A DNA stretch of 64,000 nucleotides from Rhodoferax sp. (lineage in GTDB: Bacteria; Pseudomonadota; Gammaproteobacteria; Burkholderiales; Burkholderiaceae_C). The DNA is taken from NCBI GenBank assembly GCA_024236015.1, contig JACKLK010000006.1, positions 124,001 through 188,000 on the forward strand, in the 5' to 3' direction. The position numbers were made by a program, and so were the translations under genes. The first letter of the stretch is position 1. Each line of letters begins with the position of its first letter. Under the pieces are notes generated by a model. That model saw only the letters and a program-made list of their open reading frames with translations, was not told the DNA's origin and did no database searches. Positions 1 to 9,015 of the stretch are shown here, piece after piece.

Positions 1-2733
1 TGGTTCAAGGCCAACGTCGGCCTGCCCGGCGTCAACGAAACGCCGCGCGACGTGGCGTTCTGCTCCCATGCGATCGGGCAGGACGCGCTGTTCGAGGTGT
101 CCGATGCAACCCGGGACGCGCGATTCCGCGACAACCCGCTGGTCACCGGGCAGCCCGATATCCGCTTCTACGCCGGCGCACCCCTGGTATTGCCGGGCGG
201 CGAACGCGTCGGCACCTTGTGCGTGATCGACCGCCAGCCGCGCGCGCTCACGCCCGAGCAGAAACATGTGCTGCACGCGTTGGCCAGGATCGCCACCGAG
301 GCGCTGCTGTCCCGGCGCGACCTGATCGCCCGCGCCACCGCCGTGCGCTCCGACTACGAGGCGGCCCTGGCCGACAGCGAGGCCCGATACCGCGCCATGG
401 TCGAGCAGCAGGCCGAACTGGTGTCGCTGGCGCGGCCGGACGGCGAGCTGGTCTTCGCCAACGACGCCTATGCGCGGCATTTCGGCTTGACGCCGGCCCA
501 GATGATCGGCAAGAGCCTGTACGAGTTCGTCGAGTTGCGCGACAGGGCGGACGTGGAGCGGCTGATTGCACGCGTCCTGGACGGCGGACAGGCGCATACC
601 GGCGAGAACCGCATGCTCGCGGCCGATGGCAGCGAACGCTGGGTCGCCTGGACCAACCGCCTGCAGCACGATGCGCAGGGCAAGGTCCTGCTGCACTCGG
701 TGGGGCGCGACGTGACCGACCGCCGGCGTGCCGAACTGGCCCTGCGCGCGAGCCAGGCGGCGCTGGCGCGGACCGGGCGTATTGCCGGTGTGGGGGGCTG
801 GCAGCTCGACCTGCTCACGAATACGCTGGAGTGGTCCGAACAGACGCGTCTGATCCACGAGGTCGGGCCGGACTTCGTTCCTTCGCTGGAAAATGCCGTT
901 GAGTTCTATGCGCCGCAGGCCCGGGAGCAGGTGGCGTCGGTCGTGCGCAAGGCATTGGAGGACGGCACGCCCTGGGACCTGGAACTGCCGCTGGTGACGG
1001 CGCGGGGCCGGGATATCTGGGTCCGGGCGCAGGGCGAGGTCGAGTTCGACGGCGAGGTCCCGGTGCGCATCGCCGGTGCGTTCCAGGACATCAGCGAGCG
1101 CAGGCGCCTGACGCAGGCGCTCGAGGACAAGGAGCGTTTCGTGCGCCAGGTCACCGATGCCCTGCCGGTGCGGATCGCGTACATGGATCGGGCCTTGCGT
1201 TTCCAGTTCGTCAACCAGGCGCATTGCGATCGCTTCGGCCGTCCGCGCGAGCAGGTGCAGGGACACACCCTCAACGAATTGACCGGCCGGGCCAATGACG
1301 CGCAGTTGCTGGCACGGGTGCAGGACGTGCTGGACGGCACGGACCAGCATTTCGAGTACGACGAGGTCGACGGCGCGGGCACGCGCCGGTTCGAGGTTCG
1401 GCTGATTCCCGATGTCGACGGCAACGGACAGGTGCAGGGCTTTTATTCGATCGGCATCGACATCACCCAGCGCAGCGCGACCGAGCGCGCCTTGCGCGAA
1501 CGCACGGCCATCATCGAGAACACCACCGACTTCGTCGTGCAGACCGATGCGCGAGGCCAGCTCACCTACCTCAATCCGGCCGCACGGGTCTTGCTCGGCA
1601 TTGCTGCGGACGGCTCCATCGACGGATTGAACTTCAGGACCTTCAACACCGATGAGACGAACCGGAACTTTTCCGAGGTGATCCTGCCGATCGTGCATCG
1701 CGACGGGGTGTGGGCCGGCGAATCGACCTGCTACGACGCGCAGCGCAACGTGGTGCCGATGAGCCAGATCGTCATCGCGCATCGCGACGACCTGGGTCAG
1801 GTGACCCGGTACTCGGCCGTGATGCGCGACATCTCGGTACAGCAGCGGGCCCGGGCCCAGATGGCACGCCAGGCGGCGACGCTGCGTTCGGTGACCGAGG
1901 CCATTCCCGCCAGCGTGGCGGTCGTGGGGCGTGACCTGCGCTACCGGTTCGTCAACCCGGCGTTCGAGCGATGGGTCGACTCCACGCGCGACCAGATCGT
2001 GGGCAGCACGATCGCGGAGGTGGTCGGAGCGCAGGAATACGAGCGCAACCGGAGCTGGGTCGAGCGGGTGCTCGCCGGCGAGCCGGTCCGGTTCGAGCGC
2101 AGCTACGAGATACGCGGCGACGCCAGTCACATCGCCGTCGACTACATCCCGCTGTGGGTCGAGGACGGCAGCGTCGACGGTTATGTCGCCGTGCTGCAGG
2201 ACATATCGCACCACAAGCTGGAGGAAGTGCGGCTGCTGCAACTGGCGCAGCGCGATGCCTTGACCGGCCTGCTGAACCGGGCCGGCTTCGAGCAGCAGAT
2301 CGAGCAGGCGGTCGCAGCGGGCAATGGTTCCGGCCTGGCGCTGCTGTACGTCGACCTGGATCATTTCAAGCCGGTCAACGACCGTTACGGCCATCCGGCG
2401 GGTGACGAGGTGCTGCAACTGTTTGCCCAGCGCCTGTCGGCGCTGGTGCGCTCGTCGGACGTCGTGGCCCGGCTCGGGGGCGACGAGTTCGCCATCCTGC
2501 TCGTGGGCGTGCGGGAGGCGTCGCTGGCGCGCCGGCTGGCCGACAAGGTGATTGCGGCCGCGCAGGCGCCCTTCACCGTGGCCGGACACGTGATGCGCAT
2601 CGGCGCCAGCGTCGGGCTGGCGTTCGGCGTACCGGCCGAGGCCGACTGGACCGACCTGGTGGCGCGGGCCGATGCGATGTTGTACGAGGCCAAGAACGCC
2701 GGCCGCGGACGCCAGGCGGGCGCCACCGGCTGA
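1..2733 (+). CDS. Multi-PAS diguanylate cyclase (GAF-PAS-GGDEF), 5' end outside window
   Basis: The reading frame is open from base 1, so the protein starts upstream of the window; the GTG at 52 is not a convincing start. Counting codons from base 1, residues 1-105 look like the end of a GAF domain, followed by about five PAS/PAC sensor repeats (roughly 125-735) and a C-terminal GGDEF domain (745-905). The active-site GGDEF lies at 826-830 and an RSSD inhibitory-site motif (RxxD) at 817-820, five residues before it. The expected activity is therefore c-di-GMP synthesis with product feedback. There is no EAL or HD-GYP domain and no membrane segment in the visible part, so it looks like a cytoplasmic sensor cyclase. 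The ligand is unknown. Confidence 0.93.
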   Translation, partial: WFKANVGLPGVNETPRDVAFCSHAIGQDALFEVSDATRDARFRDNPLVTGQPDIRFYAGAPLVLPGGERVGTLCVIDRQPRALTPEQKHVLHALARIATEALLSRRDLIARATAVRSDYEAALADSEARYRAMVEQQAELVSLARPDGELVFANDAYARHFGLTPAQMIGKSLYEFVELRDRADVERLIARVLDGGQAHTGENRMLAADGSERWVAWTNRLQHDAQGKVLLHSVGRDVTDRRRAELALRASQAALARTGRIAGVGGWQLDLLTNTLEWSEQTRLIHEVGPDFVPSLENAVEFYAPQAREQVASVVRKALEDGTPWDLELPLVTARGRDIWVRAQGEVEFDGEVPVRIAGAFQDISERRRLTQALEDKERFVRQVTDALPVRIAYMDRALRFQFVNQAHCDRFGRPREQVQGHTLNELTGRANDAQLLARVQDVLDGTDQHFEYDEVDGAGTRRFEVRLIPDVDGNGQVQGFYSIGIDITQRSATERALRERTAIIENTTDFVVQTDARGQLTYLNPAARVLLGIAADGSIDGLNFRTFNTDETNRNFSEVILPIVHRDGVWAGESTCYDAQRNVVPMSQIVIAHRDDLGQVTRYSAVMRDISVQQRARAQMARQAATLRSVTEAIPASVAVVGRDLRYRFVNPAFERWVDSTRDQIVGSTIAEVVGAQEYERNRSWVERVLAGEPVRFERSYEIRGDASHIAVDYIPLWVEDGSVDGYVAVLQDISHHKLEEVRLLQLAQRDALTGLLNRAGFEQQIEQAVAAGNGSGLALLYVDLDHFKPVNDRYGHPAGDEVLQLFAQRLSALVRSSDVVARLGGDEFAILLVGVREASLARRLADKVIAAAQAPFTVAGHVMRIGASVGLAFGVPAEADWTDLVARADAMLYEAKNAGRGRQAGATG

Positions 2734-2769
2734 CGGCCGGCGCCGTGCCGCGCGGCAGCGGCAGACGCC

Positions 2770-3975
2770 TCAGGCCGGCACCAGCCGCAGGTGCGTGATC
2801 TCCGAGGCCACGCCGAAACGCTTGGGCGGTCCCCAGTAGCCGGTGCCGCGGTTGGTGTAGACCCACAGGTCGCCGAGTCTGCGCAAGCCGGCGGTGAAGG
2901 GTTGCTGGTAACGCACGAAATACATCCACGGCCAGAACTGCCCGCCGTGCGTGTGCCCCGACAACTGCAGGTCGAAGCCGGCGCCGCTGGCCGCCAGCGC
3001 GCTGCGCGGCTGGTGCGCCAGCAGCAGCCGCAGCCGCACGCCCGCAGGCGCGCCGTGGATGGCCGCATGCGGGTCGCTGCGGTGGCTGGCGTCGAAATGG
3101 TGGGCGCTGAAATCGGCCACGCCGGCGACGACGACCATCTCGGTGTCGCGGTGCAGCGCGACACCGTCGGGCAGGGTCTCGGCCGCGCCTTCATGGTGCA
3201 GCACCCGGTGCTCGTTGAGCAGCACCTGCACGCCCAGGCCCCGCAACTCGGCGATCCATGCATGCGCTCCGGAGTAATACTCGTGGTTGCCGGTGACGAA
3301 AAAGCTGCCGTGGGTGGACACCAGGCGCGCCAGTGGCGCCACGTGGCCACGCAGGTCGTCGACCTGGCCGTCCACCAGGTCACCGGTGATCGCCACCATG
3401 TCGGCACCGAGCGCATTGACCCGATCGACGATGCGCTGCACGTAGCGCTGGCCGATGGTGGGGCCGACATGGATGTCGGAGATCTGCGCGACGCTGAAAC
3501 CGTGCAGCGCCTCCGGCAGGCCGGCAATCGGCACGTCGACCCGCACCACCGTGGCGGTGCGCCGTGCGTTCCAGAAGCCCCATGCCGTGGCCAGCAGTGC
3601 GAGCACGGGCACGGCGACCGCGCTGGCGCCCATCCAGGGCTCGAGCGAGATCCAGCCGGCGCCCGCGAGCCCGGCCGCCACGGCCACCAGCAGCGCGGCC
3701 ACGAGCACGGTGTCGCGCACCAGCGTGAGCACGAACAGGGTCGAGAACAGCCCCATGCCGATCAGGCCGGCCCAGGTCGCCGACGTGGCGAGCGCACCCC
3801 TGGCCTGGCGGCGCCGGCCGGTGAAGGCCAGCGGCATCAGCACCAGCGATGCGGCCAGCACGATCCACAACACGCTGGCCGCCAGCGGGCTCCACAGCGC
3901 CAGCGACGGCGCAAGGCGCCAGCCGACCCAGCCGTGCAGCAGCATCAACAACAGGACGAAGGGCGTCAGGGACAT
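2770..3975 (-). CDS. Membrane-anchored metallophosphoesterase (YkuE/YaeI type)
   Basis: The 401-aa protein has about four hydrophobic segments in its first 130 residues, then a calcineurin-like phosphoesterase domain. The metal-binding blocks are visible in order: SDIHVG, GDLVDG, GNHEYY and SGHTHGGQ. This arrangement matches the YkuE/YaeI family, whose members hydrolyse phosphodiester or pyrophosphate bonds of envelope-associated substrates with a di-metal centre. The domain faces the membrane; the true substrate cannot be read from sequence. It converges on the diguanylate cyclase gene, with 36 bases between the two stops. Confidence 0.9.
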   Translation of the reverse strand: MSLTPFVLLLMLLHGWVGWRLAPSLALWSPLAASVLWIVLAASLVLMPLAFTGRRRQARGALATSATWAGLIGMGLFSTLFVLTLVRDTVLVAALLVAVAAGLAGAGWISLEPWMGASAVAVPVLALLATAWGFWNARRTATVVRVDVPIAGLPEALHGFSVAQISDIHVGPTIGQRYVQRIVDRVNALGADMVAITGDLVDGQVDDLRGHVAPLARLVSTHGSFFVTGNHEYYSGAHAWIAELRGLGVQVLLNEHRVLHHEGAAETLPDGVALHRDTEMVVVAGVADFSAHHFDASHRSDPHAAIHGAPAGVRLRLLLAHQPRSALAASGAGFDLQLSGHTHGGQFWPWMYFVRYQQPFTAGLRRLGDLWVYTNRGTGYWGPPKRFGVASEITHLRLVPA

Positions 3976-4169
3976 CGGCGGTCAATCGCGGGCAGTGAGG
4001 CCCGGCACATCAGGGTGGGGCGGAACCAGGGTCGGCGCGGGCGCTTGCCCATCGCGCGTGGCGTCGGCGGACGTTTTCGCGCGCCGGCCTGCGATGCTAC
4101 GGCAGCCAGGTGCCGGTGGCTGGCCAGGGGTTATTGCCGCGGCCGGCGCCGGGTCGCCGTGTCCATGCG

Positions 4170-4928
4170 TCAGTTGCGCCAGGACGCGATGATGGCCTGC
4201 AATGCGGCCGGGTGGTCGGTCCATTGCGGTGTCCACCGCGGCACGGTCGGCGCCGGCAGGTCGACCGGCATCGCCAGTGCGGTCTGCTGCACATGTTCCT
4301 TGCGCACGATCAGCTTCATCAGGGGCTCGGCGATCAACGGCACGTGCAGTGGCACGCGCCGGCCGACACCCCGCGCGAACGCGTCCATGAAGGCCATGAA
4401 CGGCAGCGCCGGCCCGCCGGTGGCGTAGAAGGTCCGGCCGGCATGTTTCTTCTGCGCTGCGGCCAGCAGGGCCGCCACCGCGTCGTCGTGGTGCAGGTGG
4501 AACTGGCCGGCGCGGCGCTTGCCGGCCCAGTACGGACGTCCGAGCCCGAACGCGGTGCGGTAGGCGCGCAGGTCGCCGCTGGTGGGCCCGTACAGGTAGC
4601 CCAGGCGCACCACGACCGCCGGCACCGGGCCGGACAAGGCCTCTTGCTCCAGTTCGACGATGGTCTGCGCCAGCGAACGCAGCGGATCCTTGGGCGGAGC
4701 GGCCAGCACGAAGGCGCAGCTGGCATGCACCAGCAGCCCGGCGTCGGTGCGCATCGCGCGCTGCAGGCCGGCGCGCGCGGAGCGCGCGAAGTCCTTCCAT
4801 GCATGGCCGTCGTGCAGCAAGGTGTTGGCCTGCTGGCCGGCGACGTTGACGTGCACATGGGCGCGGGTCGTGTGCTGCGCGAGCAGGCGCCCGAGTTCGG
4901 TCGTGGCGCCGGTGATGGTGAGGGTCAT
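4170..4928 (-). CDS. NAD(P)-binding epimerase/NmrA-like Rossmann protein
   Basis: The start was set at the ATG at 4928, because the 25 residues upstream in the open frame are low-complexity and Pro-rich. The protein (252 aa) begins with a Rossmann-type TITGATTELGRLL dinucleotide-binding loop and carries a YGPTSGD segment typical of extended-SDR epimerases. It is short for that family and lacks a clear YxxxK catalytic pair, so it may bind a nucleotide without being a classical epimerase. It lies 37 bases downstream of an SDR gene on the same strand and is probably cotranscribed with it. Substrate unknown. Confidence 0.7.
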   Translation of the reverse strand: MTLTITGATTELGRLLAQHTTRAHVHVNVAGQQANTLLHDGHAWKDFARSARAGLQRAMRTDAGLLVHASCAFVLAAPPKDPLRSLAQTIVELEQEALSGPVPAVVVRLGYLYGPTSGDLRAYRTAFGLGRPYWAGKRRAGQFHLHHDDAVAALLAAAQKKHAGRTFYATGGPALPFMAFMDAFARGVGRRVPLHVPLIAEPLMKLIVRKEHVQQTALAMPVDLPAPTVPRWTPQWTDHPAALQAIIASWRN

Positions 4929-4965
4929 GGTGGGGGTTCGTGCAGGGGGTGGGGCGGGGTCGGAG

Positions 4966-5787
4966 TCAATCGCCGCGGGCCGACAGGCGGCGCGCGACGG
5001 CACCGCCGACGCGGCGCACCAGCCAGCGCGGCGTCGCCCGGCCGGCCAGGGTGGCGGCCCGGTTGAGCGTGCCGGGCACGCAGATCACCGCGGCGCGCAG
5101 GCAGGCCTGCAGGCCTTCTTCGGCAACGGCCTCGGCGCTGCCGACGACGAAGGCCGGCAAGGCACCGAGGCGGCCGTCGGCCTGCGCGGCCTTGTCGAGC
5201 ATGGCGGTGGCGGTGATGCCCGGGCACAACGCGGTGACGCTGACGCCGGTGCCCTGCAACTCCTCGGCCAGCGACTCGGTCAGCGACAACACATAGGCCT
5301 TGGTGGCCGCATAGGTGGCCAGCGAGGGCACCGGCTGGAAGGCGGCGATGGAGGCCACGTTGAGCACGCGGCCGTGGCCGCGCGCGACCATGGGCGGCAC
5401 GAAGGCCGCCAGCATGTCGGTCAGTGCCTCGACATTGAGCCGGATCAGTTCGCGGTGGCGTTGCGCCGGCATGTCGACGAAGCGGCCGTGTTCGAGCACG
5501 CCCGCGTTGTTGACCAGCAGCTCGATCGGGCGCCGTGCGCGTTGCATCCTCGCGGCCAGCTGCTGCGCCGCACCTTCGTGCGCGAGGTCGGTGGGTGCGG
5601 CCCAGGCCTGGATGCCGTGCGCGCGGGCCAGCTGGCGGGCCAGGCGGCGCAGCGTGTCGGCGCTGCGCGCCACCAGCACCAGGTTGAAGCCGGCGCGGGC
5701 GCAGGCATGCGCCAGTGCCTCGCCGATGCCGGACGAGGCACCGGTGATCAGCGCGGTCGGGCGTTTCGGGGCGGATCGGGTGGCCAT
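4966..5787 (-). CDS. Short-chain dehydrogenase/reductase
   Basis: Classical SDR of 273 aa starting at the ATG at 5787; the open frame runs further upstream but that part is low-complexity. It shows the cofactor loop TGASSGIGE, the structural NNAG motif, and the catalytic YAATK (YxxxK). Members oxidise or reduce alcohols, ketones or fatty-acyl groups with NAD(P)(H). It is the first gene of a likely two-gene unit with the downstream Rossmann protein. The C-terminal extension after the catalytic core resembles the DltE/YqjQ-like SDRs, but no substrate can be assigned. Confidence 0.9.
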   Translation of the reverse strand: MATRSAPKRPTALITGASSGIGEALAHACARAGFNLVLVARSADTLRRLARQLARAHGIQAWAAPTDLAHEGAAQQLAARMQRARRPIELLVNNAGVLEHGRFVDMPAQRHRELIRLNVEALTDMLAAFVPPMVARGHGRVLNVASIAAFQPVPSLATYAATKAYVLSLTESLAEELQGTGVSVTALCPGITATAMLDKAAQADGRLGALPAFVVGSAEAVAEEGLQACLRAAVICVPGTLNRAATLAGRATPRWLVRRVGGAVARRLSARGD

Positions 5788-5993
5788 GGCGGATGTGGGT
5801 GGGTGGGTGAGGGTGGGGTGGCGCCAGCGGCGCCGCGGGTGCCACCGGCTCGCCGGCATCGTCGGATGCGGCGGCCGGAACCCGAGGGTAACGCAGCGCG
5901 GCCCCGCGCAGGGGGTCCTGCCCGCCGTGGCGCGGGTCATCACGGCTCTTTAGGGAGGGAGGTCCAACCGGGACCCGGTCGCCGGGCGTGGCT

Positions 5994-6425
5994 TCAGGGC
6001 CCGGCCCGGCTCGGCGCCGCCGCGGCCGCATGTGCCGCCTGCAAGACCAGCAGCGTGGCCATGGCCTGGTCCGCCTGCGGTAGCGGCACGAAGATGTGAT
6101 CGTGGTGCAGGCCGGCGACCACGTTGCAGCTGATACCGGCTTCGCCCAGCGCGGTGGCGAACGCGGCGGTCAGGCCGACGGCCTGCAGGTCCGACGGCAC
6201 ATGCAGCGTGATCCAGGCGCAGCGCGAATGCGGCTGCAATCCGTGGCGTGCCGCCACCGACGCTTCGACGACCAGCGACAGGCCTTCGGGTTCGCGGACC
6301 GACGCGACGATGTCGCGGGCCGCCAGCGTGTTCGGCTCCGGGGCCTGCGCAAATACATAGGTGCCCGGGTTGCGCACCGGCTGCAGGGTGCGCAGCAGGA
6401 CGGCGAGGTCGGTGACAGGGGTCAT
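5994..6425 (-). CDS. ACT-domain protein (COG3602 type)
   Basis: A 143-aa protein resembling the small stand-alone ACT proteins (COG3602/DUF2241). Two ACT-like beta-alpha-beta units can be traced, with conserved pieces CAWITLHVPSDL and GISCNVVAGLHHDHIFVP near the end. ACT modules bind amino acids or other small ligands allosterically; no catalytic residues are apparent. It lies 40 bases downstream of the gamma-glutamylcyclotransferase-like gene on the same strand and could be cotranscribed. The alanine-rich C-terminus is probably disordered. Confidence 0.8.
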   Translation of the reverse strand: MTPVTDLAVLLRTLQPVRNPGTYVFAQAPEPNTLAARDIVASVREPEGLSLVVEASVAARHGLQPHSRCAWITLHVPSDLQAVGLTAAFATALGEAGISCNVVAGLHHDHIFVPLPQADQAMATLLVLQAAHAAAAAPSRAGP

Positions 6426-6465
6426 GGATTCCTCATGCCGGCGACGGGCGTTGCGCCGCGGCGAT

Positions 6466-6897
6466 TCAGTCGATGCCGGTCCAGCGGAACCGGGCCGTGT
6501 GTTGCTGCGTGTATTCCGGCAACGGTCCGATGCGGGGTTCGTCGGGCGGTATGCGTTCCGGCGGCTTGGTGTAGATGAAGGCCGTCAACGCGCCCGCGGC
6601 CAGGTCGTCGACGGCTTCGACGTCGATCTCCAGGCGCAGGTAGCCGATGGCGTCGTCGCCGATGCGCTCGAGCTTGTCCATGGCCACCAGCGCCGACGCG
6701 TCGACCTCGTAGAGCTCGCCGTGAACCTGGTGGCCTTGCCCCGGCGCGTGTACGACGCAGGGCACATGGCCGTCGCCCAGCAGGTACATGGGCATCGGAG
6801 AACAGGTCCGGAAACGGCCGGGCCGGCGGATGCCGGCATTGACGTGTGCATTGGGGAAACCGTGCTTGAGGGTTCCGTAGACGAAGAGCAGGGGCAT
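6466..6897 (-). CDS. Gamma-glutamylcyclotransferase-like (AIG2/BtrG fold) protein
   Basis: The start is the ATG at 6897, immediately before the family signature LLFVYGTLKHGFPNA, the ligand-binding loop of the GGCT/AIG2 fold. The 143-aa length fits the family. A conserved acidic residue (GELYEVD region) probably acts as the general acid/base. Known members release 5-oxoproline from gamma-glutamyl amines or dipeptides; the specific amine here is unknown. The gene is divergent from the AcuI-like oxidoreductase (start 7024), leaving a 126-base shared promoter region. Confidence 0.85.
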   Translation of the reverse strand: MPLLFVYGTLKHGFPNAHVNAGIRRPGRFRTCSPMPMYLLGDGHVPCVVHAPGQGHQVHGELYEVDASALVAMDKLERIGDDAIGYLRLEIDVEAVDDLAAGALTAFIYTKPPERIPPDEPRIGPLPEYTQQHTARFRWTGID

Positions 6898-7023
6898 GGT
6901 CGGACCTGTGGCTGAGCGGGGAAATGTACCGCATGGCACCGCCTGCCCCGACGATCCGGGTCGCGGCACAATGGGCTGTGGCCGCACCACGGGTGCGCAC
7001 GACACTTCGAAAGGGCCTGCTCC

Positions 7024-8025
7024 ATGGAAGACACATTCGACGCCTATTGCATCTCCCGCACCGATGGCCGCGTCAGCGCCGATTTCGCGACCCTGCGCGT
7101 GGCCGACCTCGATCCGGGCGAGGTGCTGGTGCGTGTGGCCTACGCCAGCATCAACTTCAAGGACGCGCTGGCGGCCACCGGCAAGGCGCCGATCATCCGC
7201 CGCTTTCCGTGTATCGGCGGCATCGACGCCAGCGGTGTCGTCGAGCGCTCGGACTCGCCGCGTTTCAAGCCGGGCGACAAGGTCATCGTGCACAGCCATG
7301 GATTCGGCGTCTCGCACCACGGCGGTTATGCCGGCATGGCACGGGTGCCGGCCGAATGGGTCAACCGCATCCCCGACGGCATGGATGCGCTGGAGGCGAT
7401 CACGATCGGCGTGGCGGGTTATACCGCCGCGCTGGCGGTGGAACTGATGGAACACAACGGCCTGGCGCCGTCGCGCGGCAAGGTGCTGGTCAATGGCGCC
7501 TCGGGCGGCGTGGCCAGCATCGCCATCGACATGTTGTCGCAGCGCGGTTTCCACGTGGTGGCCGCGACGCGCAAGATGCAGGAGAAGGACTACCTGCTCG
7601 CCCTGGGCGCGGCCGAGGTCGTCGACGCCGCCACGCTGGCGGTGGGCAGCAAGCCGCTGGAGTCCGCCACATGGCAAGGTGCCGTCGACTCGCTCGGCGG
7701 CGATGCGCTCGCGGGCCTGACCCGCACCATGCAGCGCGACGGCGTCATCGCCAGCCTGGGCAATGCGATGGACATCCATTTCAGCACCACGGTGATGCCC
7801 TTCATCCTGCGCGGCGTGCGGCTGATCGGCGTGAACTCCGACAACGAACCGCCGCTGCGCGCGCATCTGTGGCAACGCATGGGCAGCGACCTGCGGCCAC
7901 GGCACCTGGCGCGCATCGCACAGGTCCATGCATTCGACCAGCTGCCGGCACTGATGCAGGAGGTGGTGGGCGGGCGGATCAAGGGGCGCACGGTGATTGC
8001 GGTGGATGCGCCGGCGCAGCCATAG
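7024..8025 (+). CDS. acuI: YhdH/AcuI-type NADPH-dependent enoyl (acryloyl-CoA) reductase
   Basis: A 333-aa medium-chain dehydrogenase/reductase without zinc ligands. The N-terminal catalytic half includes INFKDALAATG, and the nucleotide-binding loop is VNGASGGVASIA. These match the YhdH/YhfP/AcuI family, whose best-known member reduces acryloyl-CoA to propionyl-CoA with NADPH and so detoxifies acrylate. Family membership is clear, but the specific acryloyl-CoA role is inferred. It appears to be a single-gene unit with its own upstream region shared with the divergent GGCT-like gene. Confidence 0.88.
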   Translation: MEDTFDAYCISRTDGRVSADFATLRVADLDPGEVLVRVAYASINFKDALAATGKAPIIRRFPCIGGIDASGVVERSDSPRFKPGDKVIVHSHGFGVSHHGGYAGMARVPAEWVNRIPDGMDALEAITIGVAGYTAALAVELMEHNGLAPSRGKVLVNGASGGVASIAIDMLSQRGFHVVAATRKMQEKDYLLALGAAEVVDAATLAVGSKPLESATWQGAVDSLGGDALAGLTRTMQRDGVIASLGNAMDIHFSTTVMPFILRGVRLIGVNSDNEPPLRAHLWQRMGSDLRPRHLARIAQVHAFDQLPALMQEVVGGRIKGRTVIAVDAPAQP

Positions 8026-8094
8026 GCGGCGCCGATGCCGGCGGCGGGCGGGAGCGTTCGCGCGTCGGGACCGATCGCGGCGGATCGCGGCGGG

Positions 8095-8904
8095 CTACGG
8101 CGCCGTGCCCCGGACCGACCATGCCAGGGCCGCATACGAGCGCGGCCCGTCCGGCTCGCCATCGAGGTAGGCGGCCCGCACCGCCTGCTCCAGCCGTTGC
8201 CGCTCGTGCACCTGCAGCGTGGCGACATATTCGGCGCCCGGGCCGTCCTGGCCGAGATAAGGCGCCCAGTAGTCATCGAAACAGGCGTATTGCATGCGCA
8301 TCTGCAGCACGGATTCGTCGACCTCGGCGAAGCCGGCATCGTGCCAGGCGGTCGCCAGTTCGCCCGGTCGCGTCATGGGCCGGGTGAAGTTCTTCGCACG
8401 CCGCTCGCCGGCCTTCGGATCGAGCGCCGCCGCGGTGTCGAAGAACATCCGGTTGGCGACGAATCCGCCGCGCGCGTCCCATACCGCGGCGGCGACGACG
8501 GCGCCCGGCTTCGCCACGCGCCGCATTTCGGCGATGGCCGCGTGCGGGCGGGGCACGAAATGCAGCGCCAGCAGCGACAACACGCGGTCGAAATGCCGAT
8601 CCGGATACGGCAGGGCGCAGGCGTCGCCGACATCGAAGACCAGTCGCGGATCCGCATATTGCCGCCCGGCGTAGTCGACGTAGACGGCGGCGAGGTCCAC
8701 GCCGCGCACGGTGGCCGCATGCGTCCGTGCCAGCACCGCCGCCGCGAGGTGGCCGGTGCCGCAGCCGACATCGAGCACGTGTTCGCCGTCGCCGCATCCG
8801 GCATGGTCGAGAAACGCGCCGGCCAGTCGGCGGCTCCAGCGCCCCATGTTCAGTTCGTAACCATCACCGCTGGCTGCGGCGAACGTGGAGGAATGGTTGC
8901 GCAT
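8095..8904 (-). CDS. Class I SAM-dependent methyltransferase
   Basis: The start is the ATG at 8904, after which the sequence becomes protein-like. The SAM-binding motif I is HVLDVGCGTGHLA, followed by the acidic end of beta-2 (VRGVDLA) and a later motif with DACALPYPDRHFD typical of the UbiE/Methyltransf_11 group. Length is 269 aa. It probably methylates a small molecule, but the acceptor cannot be inferred. It stands alone between a convergent oxidoreductase gene and the lower-GC DUF3883 gene. Confidence 0.88.
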   Translation of the reverse strand: MRNHSSTFAAASGDGYELNMGRWSRRLAGAFLDHAGCGDGEHVLDVGCGTGHLAAAVLARTHAATVRGVDLAAVYVDYAGRQYADPRLVFDVGDACALPYPDRHFDRVLSLLALHFVPRPHAAIAEMRRVAKPGAVVAAAVWDARGGFVANRMFFDTAAALDPKAGERRAKNFTRPMTRPGELATAWHDAGFAEVDESVLQMRMQYACFDDYWAPYLGQDGPGAEYVATLQVHERQRLEQAVRAAYLDGEPDGPRSYAALAWSVRGTAP

Positions 8905-9015
8905 GGGGCCGCCGCGGGAAGGGGGTGTGTCGACCCGCATTCTTGTCCTTGGCATCGGACTTGTCCAGCACGGAGCGGTTGTCGCAAGCGCCTGCTCGGG
9001 CCGTGCGCTCCGACG